The translations under genes were made by a program, and so were the position numbers. The notes beneath the pieces were generated by a model that had not been told where the DNA came from, did no database searches, and worked only from the letters and a program-made list of their open reading frames with translations. From Deltaproteobacteria bacterium (GTDB taxonomy: Bacteria > Myxococcota_A > Polyangia > JACPQR01), in NCBI GenBank assembly GCA_016190375.1, contig JACPQR010000096.1:1-64000 (forward strand): a DNA stretch of 64,000 bases, given 5' to 3'. This document shows, in pieces, positions 53,101-61,995 of this stretch; position 1 is the first letter of the stretch, and the number at the start of each line of letters is the position of its first letter.

Positions 53101-53200
53101 CGCCCGGAGACAAGAGGCCGACCAGCGCGAGGAACGCGCTCGCGCGTCGACCTGGACCTCGATCCTTCAGCCACGTGCTGCCGCCACCCCTCTTCCCCAT
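50147..53200 (-). CDS. Secreted glycoside hydrolase (clan GH-A-like)
   Basis: Product of 1,017 residues with signal peptide (about 18-40). An N-terminal beta-rich carbohydrate-binding-like domain (about 40-190) precedes a TIM-barrel hydrolase (about 215-640): LWGVNARPM, FYAKYGISIVRHHPV, the acid/base Glu in VVEIHNEDS (about 418) and the nucleophile-type Glu in FFVSEWTQSP (about 614). A C-terminal beta region follows, then a Gly-Asp-Ala-Gly-Pro linker repeated about five times (50,346-50,441). The end is a Cys-containing hydrophobic/basic tail (DGGCKCDVSMAVLVPWLPLLGRLRPRRKARRR), probably a surface-sorting signal. The substrate is not evident. Confidence 0.85.
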   Translation of the reverse strand: MGKRGGGSTWLKDRGPGRRASAFLALVGLLSPGGAVAQEAIWMEGESCAWTEFNQHGWYSSVQRDLLSPGTPGDLVDTGDWTAHYANDSVPVEVRCDFEVGEGGAYTLWARVGVYRLTMWASFDEGDRIDLDLDNRAREQVNLVEPTLDIRFVGWVDTGPVDLEPGQHTVAFGLEPHPSWNGAEIYGALDAFCLTSEVWAPSGALQPEAEGGAEPEPDAWFAYAPGDDPFDPASITDMSRLLAAPAGSRGWLERDGADLRWEDGTPAKLWGVNARPMSTPDLREQQARFYAKYGISIVRHHPVIDSIGPTVAADGTVSFDPDRLDAFDHWFAALEEQGIHMDWSVFYPAIVTAEDGYDPALFAELAEEDGGRSTSGVVSFMRELQDVEWSRLEPLLDHVNPYTGLRYADDPTLAVVEIHNEDSIFWHWPLNDLATGEMPLHLAALQAMWAEWLRGRYADDAALLAAWGPAGAGSRAGDSLDNDSMPIYGAWEMAAEGPWGRPNERARMGDFIRFLAETQRDYYERRIDEIRTTGFGGVIVTTAWRAGGPAAQAANSWTDMAADAIDRHAYTGGGGGVWRITASSADTTSHLGAPGSGLLSIGFSQVEDRPFFVSEWTQSPPNPWKAEAAPLLALYGMGLHGWDASFHFGASKAYMRGGWPDLYSYVSETPHFMGQFPALAFSVARGHYAESEPIAARRVPVDAAFAGYDVLTQPLAEGAWDGEAGDLAVPPEVFALGRITLDVADDAAAPERGDWNLAGPFTSSTGELVWDADARFVLAAGPKTQGVIGFAGGRVHELPGVSVDLRTDFAVLLLTPLDDLPLDQSQQILVTALARDTQTGASWNLDETALTDVGGPPLLLEPVQATLTFVGDPVTSARVVDIYGVPTRREIERDGNQVVIDGRYEAFMYEVRRGELPAGDAGPGGDAGPGGDAGPGGDAGPGGDAGPGGDDAGAGMDAGSRPDGSVDAAAGDDSGAYFPPVRDDDGGCKCDVSMAVLVPWLPLLGRLRPRRKARRRI

Positions 53201-53306
53201 CCCGCTCACCCGCGTTGCGATGGAGCGCGCCTGGGGCCCCGCCGTCACTTTCCGGGCGCGGCCGCGGGATGGCCGACCGAGCGGGCGGCGCGTATGCTGG
53301 CGCCGG

Positions 53307-53951
53307 ATGCGAACGGGCAAGATGGGACGGATTGGCGTGATCGGCGACGTCCACGCCGAGGACGAGGCGCTCGATCGTGTCCTGGCGTTTTTGGCAGACC
53401 GGGGCGTCGAGCGGATCATGGCGGTCGGGGACATAGTGGACGGCCCCGGCGACGCGGATCGCTGCTGCAGGTTGCTCGCCGATCACGCCGTCGTCTCCGT
53501 GAGGGGAAACCACGACCGCTGGTTCCTGGCAGGTCAGATGCGCGATCTTCCGCACGCCACGGCGGCGGTCGAGCCACGCTCACGGCTCTTTCTGGCCGGG
53601 CTCCCGCGAAGCCTGGCGCTCGAGACCACCGCTGGTCGGCTCCTCTTGTGTCACGGTCTGGGCGACGACGACATGGCCGACGTCCGGCCCGACGACGAGG
53701 GCCACGCGCTCGAGTGCAACGCCGCGCTGGCCGCGCTCCGTCGAGGGCGCGAGTTCGAGCTCGTCATCGCCGGACACACCCACCGGCGGATGGTCAGGGC
53801 TTTCGACGGCCTGACGATCATCAACGGGGGCACGCTGTCCCGCGGACACGATCCGTGCGCGCTCGTCGTCGACCTCGAGGGGCGAACGGTCTCGTTCCAT
53901 GACGTGACGGATGGAGGCGTCGTCCGCGTGGCGCAAGCCGTCAGCTTCTAG
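53307..53951 (+). CDS. Calcineurin-like metallophosphoesterase (YfcE-like)
   Basis: Product of 214 residues starting MRTGKMGRIGVIGDVHAEDEA. The metal-site motifs are complete: GDVH, GDIVDGPG, GNHD, CHGLG and GHTH. Size and layout fit small bacterial phosphodiesterases. ATG at 53,322 (MGRIGVIG) is an alternative start. Confidence 0.9.
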   Translation: MRTGKMGRIGVIGDVHAEDEALDRVLAFLADRGVERIMAVGDIVDGPGDADRCCRLLADHAVVSVRGNHDRWFLAGQMRDLPHATAAVEPRSRLFLAGLPRSLALETTAGRLLLCHGLGDDDMADVRPDDEGHALECNAALAALRRGREFELVIAGHTHRRMVRAFDGLTIINGGTLSRGHDPCALVVDLEGRTVSFHDVTDGGVVRVAQAVSF

Positions 53952-54087
53952 CCCGACTTTCGCGGCACCGCCACGCGGGGGAGGTTCGCCGGCCCCGCTC
54001 GATTGTGGGTCCGAACCGACAGGCGGGACCGGAAGAAGCGTCCGAACCCGGCGATCCGCGCGGCGGCGAGCGGCCCCGGACTTGCTC

Positions 54088-55716
54088 ATGTCGGCAGGCA
54101 TGAGAGGCAAGATCGAGGTCTCCAGAGAGCGATGCTCGTCCGGAGTCGCAGCGCTCGTGGTCACGCTCGCGCTCGCCGCGTGCGTCGAGAGCGGGGGTTT
54201 CGGCTCGACCACGGGGCCAAGCCCGGGCGAGGTCGGCGACGGTTCGGACACCGTCGACGGGTGGCCCGGCGAGCGCATCGGTGCGGGCACGGACGCGCCG
54301 TTCGCCGCCGATCGCGGACAGGGGGTGGTGGTCGCCCCCGACGGCTCCCTCACGCTCGAGCAAGGCGGCATCATCGGGCACACGCTCATCTGGGTCGCGA
54401 ACTCGTGGGAGGGCACCGTCTCGAAGCTGGACACCCGGACGGGTGAGGAGCTGGGCCGATACCTGACGGGCCCGAGCGACGAGATGGACCCGTCGCGAAC
54501 GGCCGTGGACCGCGCCGGCAACGTCGCCGTCGCAAACCGCGGTCTGTCGAGCGCTACCTACGTCCTGGCGGGCGACTGTCCCGACAGGAACGGAGACGGC
54601 GTGGTGACGACGTCATCGGGCGGCGCCCAGGTCCTGCCCTGGGGCTCGGACGAGTGCATGAAGTGGCACACGCCGGTGGGCGACCCCGGCGCGGTGGCCC
54701 GCGGCACCGTCATCGAGGAGCGTGGCGGCCTCGACGGCGTCTTCGACGAGTACGTCTGGGTCGGGGCGTTCGAAGAGCAGAGGATCTACGAGATCCGAGC
54801 CGACGACGGCACTTTGACGGGCCGAGTCGCGGACACGTCGCCGACATACCCGTACGGGGCGGCGCTGGGCCCCGGCAACAAGATCTGGGTCTGCGGCGAA
54901 GGTCGCCTGGCGGAGCTCGACACGTCGACGCTCGAGGTCACCCAGCACCCCCTGCCGGGCTGGCGCGAGACCTACGGCATCACCGTCGACCGCGACGGGA
55001 ACGTCTGGACCGGCGGCAGCCTGCAGCGTTTCTCGCCCTCGACTGGGAGCTGGGACTGGCCCGAGCTGGACGAGGAGGAGTGGGTGGGGGGTGTCGCCGC
55101 CGACGCGGCAGGTAGCGTCTGGGCTGCGCAGGGGCACGAAGGTGGAATCCTGCGTGTCGACTCAGCGACCCTCGAGGTCACGTGGGTCCAGACGGGAGGT
55201 TACGAGCACGGCATCGCGGTGGACCACGACGGCATGATCTGGGGCATCGACTTCGAGGGTGACACCGCGACGGTCCTCGACCCGAGCAGCCTCGACTTCG
55301 AGCGCGTCCGCCCGCCATTCGCCGGGGCCTACACGTACAGCGACATGACGGGATACCAGACCGCCAACGCGCTCAGGACCGAGGGCCGCTACCGGCACGT
55401 CTTCGAGGGCTGCCCGAGCGGCCCGACGGTGTGGGGCGACCTCAGGTGGGACATACGGACCCTCGGTTCGTCGCGCGTCACGATCGTGGCCCGCACCGGT
55501 GACGTGGAGGCCCTCGGTCCGGCGGGCGGCGTCGCGATCGCCGTCGTTCCCGGTGACGAGCCACCGGTGGACCTCTCCGCCGCGCTCGCGGCCGCGGGCG
55601 TGCCAGCGGGTACCGCCCTCGAGATCGAAGTGGGTCTGTACTCCGGCGACGGAGTCAGCGCCCCGTTCGTTCGCGCGATCGGCGTCGACCGCTCCTGTCC
55701 GGGAACGATCGAGTGA
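54088..55716 (+). CDS. Lipoprotein with streptogramin-lyase/NHL-type beta-propeller
   Basis: Product of 542 residues; lipobox ALAAC near residue 31 (start possibly ATG 54,100). The mature part has repeated blades of the form W-V-AN/G-S..T, VDRDGNVWTGG, VAADAAGSVWAAQGHEGG and VDHDGMIWGIDFEG (about 110-410), as in Vgb/NHL propellers, then a beta-rich C-terminal domain. A binding or scaffolding role at the outer surface is likely. No lyase active site can be confirmed. Confidence 0.8.
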   Translation: MSAGMRGKIEVSRERCSSGVAALVVTLALAACVESGGFGSTTGPSPGEVGDGSDTVDGWPGERIGAGTDAPFAADRGQGVVVAPDGSLTLEQGGIIGHTLIWVANSWEGTVSKLDTRTGEELGRYLTGPSDEMDPSRTAVDRAGNVAVANRGLSSATYVLAGDCPDRNGDGVVTTSSGGAQVLPWGSDECMKWHTPVGDPGAVARGTVIEERGGLDGVFDEYVWVGAFEEQRIYEIRADDGTLTGRVADTSPTYPYGAALGPGNKIWVCGEGRLAELDTSTLEVTQHPLPGWRETYGITVDRDGNVWTGGSLQRFSPSTGSWDWPELDEEEWVGGVAADAAGSVWAAQGHEGGILRVDSATLEVTWVQTGGYEHGIAVDHDGMIWGIDFEGDTATVLDPSSLDFERVRPPFAGAYTYSDMTGYQTANALRTEGRYRHVFEGCPSGPTVWGDLRWDIRTLGSSRVTIVARTGDVEALGPAGGVAIAVVPGDEPPVDLSAALAAAGVPAGTALEIEVGLYSGDGVSAPFVRAIGVDRSCPGTIE

Positions 55717-55879
55717 GGCCTCGTCACGCGGTGCGGGCGGGATACCTCGATCAGGAAGACGGCATCGTCGAAGTCCTGCTGACATCGAGCCACGGCGGCG
55801 CTCGGCGGATGCCCGGCCCGCGTCTCGAAACCGGCGCCGGGGCTGGGCCCGGATGGCGGTCGTCGGTTACGCTCGCGGC

Positions 55880-56443
55880 ATGAAGACTCGCGGACTCGCG
55901 TGGACCTTGCTGATCGGCTGCGTCTGCTGTGTCGCCGCCTGCGGGAGCGGTCGGGACGATGACGACGACACGGACGGCGACGCCGACTCCGATGCGGACT
56001 CGGACTCGGATGCCGACGGCGACGGCGACGGCGATGCCGACGGCGACGGCGACGGCGACGGTGACGGCGATGGCGACGGCGATGGCGACGGCGACGGCGA
56101 TGGCGACGGCGACGGCGATGGCGACTGCGATCTCGGCGAGCCGGACTCGTGCGACGATGCGAAGTTCGAGTCCGTCGGGGGCGCGGCGGGCGTGGGCGCC
56201 TACTTCGACGTCATCGCGTTCTGCTTCCCGTCGGACGACGAGTGCGCTGCCGGGCGGATCGAGGAGTGGGCGCCTGACTTCGCGTGCGGCGGGCAGCCCG
56301 ACGGGCGCGCTCCCTGCAGCAAGGGCGAGACCGCCTGCGTGTGGCAGATCGGGAGCCAGATCGACATGGATGCCTGGGACGAGGTGTGCGACCTGTCGAC
56401 GATCGAGTCCGTCGGCACCATCTACTTCACGACCTGGATGTGA
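55880..56443 (+). CDS. Small lipoprotein with Asp-Gly repeat linker
   Basis: Product of 187 residues. The lipobox VAAC (about 21) is followed by a DSDADSD / (DG)n linker of about 60 residues (55,965-56,130). A compact C-terminal domain of about 105 residues has six or more Cys. The repeats are 6-bp GGCGAC units, so length variation is likely. The last 17 bp overlap the end of the convergent protease gene. Confidence 0.8.
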   Translation: MKTRGLAWTLLIGCVCCVAACGSGRDDDDDTDGDADSDADSDSDADGDGDGDADGDGDGDGDGDGDGDGDGDGDGDGDGDGDCDLGEPDSCDDAKFESVGGAAGVGAYFDVIAFCFPSDDECAAGRIEEWAPDFACGGQPDGRAPCSKGETACVWQIGSQIDMDAWDEVCDLSTIESVGTIYFTTWM

Positions 56444-58427
56444 TCCTGGAGACTGCGATCGCCACGAGCAGGGCCCACCAGCCGGCTCCGCCCGTAACGC
56501 CTGCCGCGCGGCAGCCGCAGCCCGAGGGCTCGCAGTCGAGGCCCTCGTCCGCGGTGCCGTCGCAGTCGTCGTCCCGGCCGTTGCAGGTCTCCACGGGAGG
56601 AACGCAGGTGTCCCACTGGCAGAAGACGCTGCAGGTGTAGCCCCCGGTAGAGCCGCAGCTCGTCTCGCACGGAACCGTCTCCCCGAAGACGCAGGTGAAG
56701 TCCTCGTCTGACTGGCCGTCGCAGTCGTCGTCCAGGCCGTTGCACTCTTCGGCGCCCGCGTCGCACGAGAGCGACCACGTGCATTCCGGCGTGCAGCCCT
56801 GCGTCCCTTCCGTGCCGCAGTCCGACGTGCAGGGCCGCGGCTGCGCGGCGGGCTCGCACTCCCATCCCAGCGGCGACGCGTCGAGCGTCACGCGGCCCCA
56901 TCCGAGCTCGGCGTCCGGAGCGGCCCCCTCGATCAGGGCCTCCGACTCGAGCCGCAGGACCGCCTCGAACGGATCGAGCCCGTACTGCTCCATCGTGAGC
57001 GCCACGGCGCCCGCGACGTGGGGCGCGGAGGCGGAGGTGCCGCCGAACCAGCCCATCGATGTCGAGACGTCGGTCGGTCCCACCACGTCGGGCTTGGTCC
57101 GCCCGTCCGAGGTCGGGCCGCGCGAGCTGTAGCTCACCCTTGGCGCGACCGGGTACTGGTCCCAGAGGACTGCACCCACCGCGACGGCGGCCGGACAGGC
57201 GCCGGGGTCGCCCACCGATCGCTCGGCCTGCCACCGCGCGAGCAGGCCCGAGGTGAAGAGGCGGAGCTCGCCGTCGTAGGTCGTGTCCGGGTTGCGGTAG
57301 ATGGCCAGCCCGTGCTGCGCCGTTTCGGTGTCGAACGAGAGCTGCTCGGTGGGCGGGGCGTCGCCGTCCTGGTCGAGCGTCGATTCGTCGACGATCACCC
57401 ATTGGGCGCCGTCCCAGCGCTCGAGGAACATGTCGAAGTCCTGGGCGCTGTGCGGGTAGTCGTCCCAGTCGAGCCAGGCCGTCGATTCGCCCCATCCCGA
57501 CTCGACGCGGTTGACCTCCTCGCCGTCCGCGAACTCGTGCCAGCCGTCGCCGTCGGCGTCGGTGAAGCGGCCGAGGTAGAAGCCGCCGTCGGCGCCGTTT
57601 CCGGCGCTGTTGACCCACACGGCGCCCGCGGCGTTTGCGGCCAGGACGGCCTCGCAGAGCCGGCCGGTCCCGTCGCCGAAGCTGAAGCCGTGGATCGTGG
57701 TCGAGTGGCTGATCACCTCGATGCCCCGTCCCGGCAGCGACTCGACGAACTCGAAGAGCGTGCCCTGGGTCGAACCGTCCTCGAGGTGAAGCACGATCCC
57801 CGGCGCGACGTCGGACACGATCTCGGCGGCCGCGGTCCCGTGCGCGTCCTCGGACTCCGGCGGCGGAGCAGCAACGGAGGCGAGCTCGCCCGCCTCGAGC
57901 GACCGCTCGAAGCCGCCGAACTCGTCCAGCACCGCGACGTGGACCCCGGCCCCCGTCAGGCCGCGACAGTGAAGCCCGTCGGCCCATATGGCGGTGGCGC
58001 CTTCGCTCATGGCGGGCCCGAGGTCGCGGACCGGACGGACCGCGAGCCGCACGAAACCGATCCTCGGGTCGCTCGAGGCCAGCGGGAGGACGTCGTCCGC
58101 GGGGACCCACCCCTCGAGCGCCCAGCGGCTCGCTGCGCGAAGGTCCAGGCCGTCGGTCGGGATCTCGCGCGCGTCCTCGCCCGGGAGCGGGTCGATCTGC
58201 ACGAGGAGCCGTTCGCCACGGAAGATGGCGCCGAGCCGCGCCGCTTCGTCGAGATCCCCGTCGCGGATCGCGGCGGCGGCCCGGAGAAGAAGCTGCTCGA
58301 CGCGCCGCTCCGAGGGCAGCCTGCGCGAAGGCGCGCCGTCGAGATCGAGCTCGGCGGCGGGACGGGCGCACGCGACGGCCAGCGCGGTCACGAGGACGAC
58401 GGACGGCCCGAAGCCCCTCGCGACCAT
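56427..58427 (-). CDS. Secreted subtilisin-like (S8) protease with MopE-type Cys repeats
   Basis: Product of 666 residues. Lipoprotein-type signal (VTALAVACARP). S8 catalytic triad: Asp in VAVLDEFGG (about 165), His in EDAHGTAAAEI (about 194) and Ser in FGGTSASAPHVAGAV (about 464). The oxyanion Asn is in VNSAGNGADGG. Two MopE-type units (ECNGLDDDCDGQSDE and TCNGRDDDCDGTADE) follow the protease domain. The end is GCGCRAAGVTGGAGWWALLVAIAVSRI, a Cys-plus-helix tail of MYXO-CTERM character. Probably cell-surface anchored. Confidence 0.9.
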   Translation of the reverse strand: MVARGFGPSVVLVTALAVACARPAAELDLDGAPSRRLPSERRVEQLLLRAAAAIRDGDLDEAARLGAIFRGERLLVQIDPLPGEDAREIPTDGLDLRAASRWALEGWVPADDVLPLASSDPRIGFVRLAVRPVRDLGPAMSEGATAIWADGLHCRGLTGAGVHVAVLDEFGGFERSLEAGELASVAAPPPESEDAHGTAAAEIVSDVAPGIVLHLEDGSTQGTLFEFVESLPGRGIEVISHSTTIHGFSFGDGTGRLCEAVLAANAAGAVWVNSAGNGADGGFYLGRFTDADGDGWHEFADGEEVNRVESGWGESTAWLDWDDYPHSAQDFDMFLERWDGAQWVIVDESTLDQDGDAPPTEQLSFDTETAQHGLAIYRNPDTTYDGELRLFTSGLLARWQAERSVGDPGACPAAVAVGAVLWDQYPVAPRVSYSSRGPTSDGRTKPDVVGPTDVSTSMGWFGGTSASAPHVAGAVALTMEQYGLDPFEAVLRLESEALIEGAAPDAELGWGRVTLDASPLGWECEPAAQPRPCTSDCGTEGTQGCTPECTWSLSCDAGAEECNGLDDDCDGQSDEDFTCVFGETVPCETSCGSTGGYTCSVFCQWDTCVPPVETCNGRDDDCDGTADEGLDCEPSGCGCRAAGVTGGAGWWALLVAIAVSRITSRS

Positions 58428-58469
58428 GGGTCGTATCGTACAGCATGCAAGCGTACAATCGCGCGCATC

Positions 58470-60869
58470 ATGGGGCGGATCCTCGCGCTCGCGACGGTCG
58501 TCGTGTGTTCTTGCTCCTCGTCCGACGGGCACGAGTCACCCGACGCGTCGGCCCCGGACGCGGGCGTCGATGCCGCGGTCGACGCGGCCGGCGATGCGAG
58601 CGACGCGGCGAGCGGGCCCAGGCCCGTCGCGGCCGAGCGCGATCCGGAGCCGCTCGCGGTCGACCGCTGGATGGTCGCCGAGGTGTGGCCCAACCTCGGA
58701 GATCCCGTGCGCGAGGCGATCGAGGACGGGTCGTTCGTCGTTCCCGAGGAGGAGGGTGAGGACGAGGACGGGATCTACTGGTGGCCGGTCGCGCCGGGCG
58801 AGCTCGGGTCGCTCGGGGAGTTCGGGCCGGCGCTCGTCTACGCCGCGGCGGTCGTGAGCCTCGAGGAGGGCTCGCACCTGCTGGCGAGGGCCGACCGGGC
58901 GTTTGGCATCTATTGCAACCAGGTCCTGCAGCCCGGCGACATCTACGGATCGCGAAGGATGCGGGTGCCCCTGACCGCCGAGCCCGGCGACAACCTCGTC
59001 CTCGTCCAGGGATACGGCGGTCGCGGTCCGATCGAGGTGGAGCTGTACACGACGCCGGACGAGGTCTTCCTGAACCTCGAGGACGTGACGGCGCCCGACC
59101 TGATCGCCGGAGAGTCGCGGGAGCTGTACGTGGGCGTCCCGGTGGTGAGCTTCGGGCGGGAGCCACCGATGGACGTGAAGCTGCGGGTCGTCGAGAACGA
59201 TCTCTTCGAGGAGACCTCGCTCGAGGCGCCGGCTCTGGCGGGCCGAGCCGTCACGCAGGTCGCGTTCCGGCTGTCGCCGAAGGGACCGGCGCCCGGGGCC
59301 GGCGAGACGGTCACGGCGCGCATACATCTGGAGTCGGAATCGCTCGACTGGGCGTACGAGCGAGAGGTGCAGCTTCAGTCCGTCGCTGCCGGAGCTGCAT
59401 ATCGCCAGACGTTCCTCTCGACGGACGACGAGTCGGTCCAGTACTACGGCGTCCTTCCGCCTTCCGACTTCGAGCCCGATCGCGACTACGCGCTCGTCCT
59501 CACGCTCCACGGCGCGGGCGTCGAGGCGATCGGGCAGGCGCAGGCGTACTCGCCGAAGGACTGGGCGTACATCATCGCCCCGACGAACCGGCGGCCGTTC
59601 GGCTTCGACTGGGAGGAGTGGGGACACTTCAACGCGCTCCTCTCGCTCGACGATGCGATGTCGCACTTCCGGATCGACCCGACGCGCGTGTACCTGACGG
59701 GGCACTCGATGGGCGGCCACGGGACCTGGCACAACGGCGTGATCTCGCCCGGGCGCTTCCGCACGCTCGGGCCGAGCGCGGGTTGGGGGTCGTTCTACAG
59801 CTACGTGGGAGCCGAGCGCCCGACCGGCGCGTTCGGCCGGGCGAGGGCGCACAGCGACACGCTCGTGTACATCGGAAACCTCGCGCGGCGCGGCGTGTAC
59901 GTGCTGCACGGCAGCGCGGACGAGAGCGTGCCCGTCCGAGAGGGCCGCGACATGAGCGCCGCGGCCGCGGAGGTGTCGGACGACGTCGTCTACTTCGAGC
60001 AGCCGGGCGCCACGCACTGGTGGGACGGCGACGCCTCGCCGGGCGTGGACTGCGTCGACTGGCCGCCCATGTTCGAGCTCATGCAGGAGCGGACGCTCGA
60101 TCCGTGGGAGGCCGCCTTCGAGCTCAGGACGCCGTCGCCCTCGTACTCGCCGTCGCACTCGTTCGTCACGATCGAGTCGGCCTCCGATCCGTACGAGGAC
60201 TGCACGGTCTCGTCGTCGCGCGAGGGAGAGACCGTGACGCTCTCGACCACGAACGTGCGGAGCATGGTCGTCGACGGCGCCGCGCTCGGGGCGATCGGGG
60301 TCTCGAGCGTGGTCGTCGACGGCGAGGAGCACGACGTCCCCGAGGGTCCCTTGCAGATCGGTCCCGAGGGCGGCAAGCGCCACGACGTGTACGGCCCCTA
60401 CAACCAGGTCTACCGGCGCCCGTTCTGCTTCGTCTACCCGGACGACGAGTCGGAGCTCGCGGACTACGCCGCGTACATGACCTCGACGTGGTCGATCGTC
60501 GGCAACGGCCGCGCGTGCGCCTTGCCGATCTCGCGTCTGACCGACGATCTCAGGGACCGGTTCTCGATCGTCTACCTCGGCCTGGGTGCCGACGCGATCG
60601 GCGACCCCGACGTCGGCTTCGAGTGGGACGGCTCGTCGATCGATCTGGACGGCGACTCCTTCGAACGGGCGGGGCTTCTCTTCGTCTTTCCGGAGCGCGG
60701 GCACCTGAGCGCACTCGTCACCACGACCGACGGCGACGAGCGACTGCTGTACGACGTCGTTCCGTTCTCGTCGCGAGCGGGGATGCCCGACTGGCTGATC
60801 TGGGCCGACGGCCAGGCCCTCGGAGCGGGGTTCTTCGACGCGGAGTGGCGGTACGACCCGGCGCTGTAG
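58470..60869 (+). CDS. Lipoprotein esterase/peptidase (alpha/beta-hydrolase, PHB-depolymerase-like)
   Basis: Product of 799 residues. Lipobox VVCSC (about 14) and an Asp/Ala-rich linker (about 25-50) lead to a beta-rich N-terminal part (about 60-320). The alpha/beta-hydrolase (about 330-550) has the nucleophile in YLTGHSMGGHGTW (about 412), VLHGSADESVPV (Asp region) and GATHWWDG (His, about 515). A C-terminal beta domain follows. It is divergent from the protease gene, with 42 bp between starts and little room for separate promoters. Confidence 0.82.
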   Translation: MGRILALATVVVCSCSSSDGHESPDASAPDAGVDAAVDAAGDASDAASGPRPVAAERDPEPLAVDRWMVAEVWPNLGDPVREAIEDGSFVVPEEEGEDEDGIYWWPVAPGELGSLGEFGPALVYAAAVVSLEEGSHLLARADRAFGIYCNQVLQPGDIYGSRRMRVPLTAEPGDNLVLVQGYGGRGPIEVELYTTPDEVFLNLEDVTAPDLIAGESRELYVGVPVVSFGREPPMDVKLRVVENDLFEETSLEAPALAGRAVTQVAFRLSPKGPAPGAGETVTARIHLESESLDWAYEREVQLQSVAAGAAYRQTFLSTDDESVQYYGVLPPSDFEPDRDYALVLTLHGAGVEAIGQAQAYSPKDWAYIIAPTNRRPFGFDWEEWGHFNALLSLDDAMSHFRIDPTRVYLTGHSMGGHGTWHNGVISPGRFRTLGPSAGWGSFYSYVGAERPTGAFGRARAHSDTLVYIGNLARRGVYVLHGSADESVPVREGRDMSAAAAEVSDDVVYFEQPGATHWWDGDASPGVDCVDWPPMFELMQERTLDPWEAAFELRTPSPSYSPSHSFVTIESASDPYEDCTVSSSREGETVTLSTTNVRSMVVDGAALGAIGVSSVVVDGEEHDVPEGPLQIGPEGGKRHDVYGPYNQVYRRPFCFVYPDDESELADYAAYMTSTWSIVGNGRACALPISRLTDDLRDRFSIVYLGLGADAIGDPDVGFEWDGSSIDLDGDSFERAGLLFVFPERGHLSALVTTTDGDERLLYDVVPFSSRAGMPDWLIWADGQALGAGFFDAEWRYDPAL

Positions 60870-60956
60870 CCCGCTGACCCGCGCGGGGCGACAGATCGCG
60901 CGGTTGTGTCTGAACGCCTTGCGATTACGGGTAGTTAGGAGCCGGGTGCGTGTCCC

Positions 60957-61514
60957 TCATCGGGAGGCGGTCAGGGCGGCGCCTCGGTCGTTGATCAGGT
61001 CGCCCTCGTCCAGGATGAGCTGTACGCGGCCGCGCATGAGACGGAACTCCACGCGGCGGTTGCGGGCGTGGGAGGCGGCGTCGAAGCCGAGCAGGAGCGG
61101 CCGCTCCTCGCCGAAGCTGACGACCGTGAGGCGATCCGCCGTCACGCCGGACGCGATCAGGTACGTCGCGACGGCCTGGGCTCGCCGCTGGCCGAGCGCG
61201 AGGTTGTACTCGGAGGCGCCCCGAAGGTCCGCGTGGCCGTCGATGAAGAGCGCGACCTCGGAGTGAGCGACGAGGCCCTCGGCCGCGTGGTCGAGCGCGG
61301 CGCGCGCGGGCGGCGGAAGCGTCGCGGACTCCAGCGCGAAGTGCACCTTGCGCAGTGCCAGGAGCACGTCCCTGAGATCTCCCCTCGCCTCCTGCTGCAC
61401 GAAGGACGCACGCGCCGCGGCTCTGAGGCGCGACGCGCGTCGCGGGGCCTCCTGTCCGGCACAGGCCGTCAGCGAGGCGACCAGCAGCGTGAGGGTAACG
61501 GCGTTTCGTATCAT
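60957..61514 (-). CDS. OmpA/Pal-family peptidoglycan-binding lipoprotein
   Basis: Product of 185 residues; lipobox SLTAC (about 18). The OmpA_C domain (about 75-165) has IDGHADLRGASEYNLALGQRRAQAV and RNRRVEFRL, with the Asp and Arg that clasp meso-diaminopimelate. Probably an outer-membrane-to-wall anchor. Confidence 0.9.
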   Translation of the reverse strand: MIRNAVTLTLLVASLTACAGQEAPRRASRLRAAARASFVQQEARGDLRDVLLALRKVHFALESATLPPPARAALDHAAEGLVAHSEVALFIDGHADLRGASEYNLALGQRRAQAVATYLIASGVTADRLTVVSFGEERPLLLGFDAASHARNRRVEFRLMRGRVQLILDEGDLINDRGAALTASR

Positions 61515-61621
61515 CTATGGATCCCTCCTCTCCGACGGTTGATGGCAATACGCGGGCCCCGAGGTCAATTTTCTGGCCCACTTGACATGTGGCGCGGCCC
61601 TTGCTTGGCTCGACGCCAGCC

Positions 61622-61981
61622 ATGAGTGGAACCGGGGAGAAGGAAAGAGAAGAGCGGCGCTCGTCGGAGCGGGTCTCGGTCGAGATGTGGGTCGAGGAGT
61701 CCCGCAACCGCGAGACCTACTTCCAGCGCTGCAAGAACCTGTCGGTGGGGGGCCTGTTTCTCGATCGCACGATCCCGCATCCAGTCGGGACGATCGTGAG
61801 CCTGCGGTTCTCGCTTCCCTCCGACGACACCGTGATCGAGACCAAGGGAGAGATCGTCAACGCGCCCGAAGGCACCGGGCTGGGGATGGGGATCAAGTTC
61901 ATTGGCCTCGTCGCCGAGGCCCGCGACAAGATCGAAGCGTTCGTCTCGCGGGAGACCCCCTCGCCGGGCGCGAAGTCCTGA
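61622..61981 (+). CDS. PilZ-domain protein
   Basis: Product of 119 residues. RRSSERVSVEMWVE and NLSVGGLFLD correspond to the c-di-GMP-binding RxxxR and (D/N)xSxxG motifs; here the first box reads RRSSER. The domain fills most of the protein, as in myxobacterial PilZ-only proteins. It lies 14 bp upstream of the next gene and is probably co-transcribed. Confidence 0.88.
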   Translation: MSGTGEKEREERRSSERVSVEMWVEESRNRETYFQRCKNLSVGGLFLDRTIPHPVGTIVSLRFSLPSDDTVIETKGEIVNAPEGTGLGMGIKFIGLVAEARDKIEAFVSRETPSPGAKS

Positions 61982-61995
61982 GAAGAAGCCCACCC

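Noticed and set aside
49910..53902. Long plus-strand ORFs across the glycoside hydrolase and kinase genes
   Set aside because: Antisense shadows rich in Arg/Pro/Ala without motifs; the minus-strand frames carry signal peptide and catalytic residues.
55965..56130. GGCGAC hexamer array as a non-coding repeat element
   Set aside because: It is in frame as the Asp-Gly linker of a lipoprotein, and the same linker type occurs in other secreted proteins in the window.
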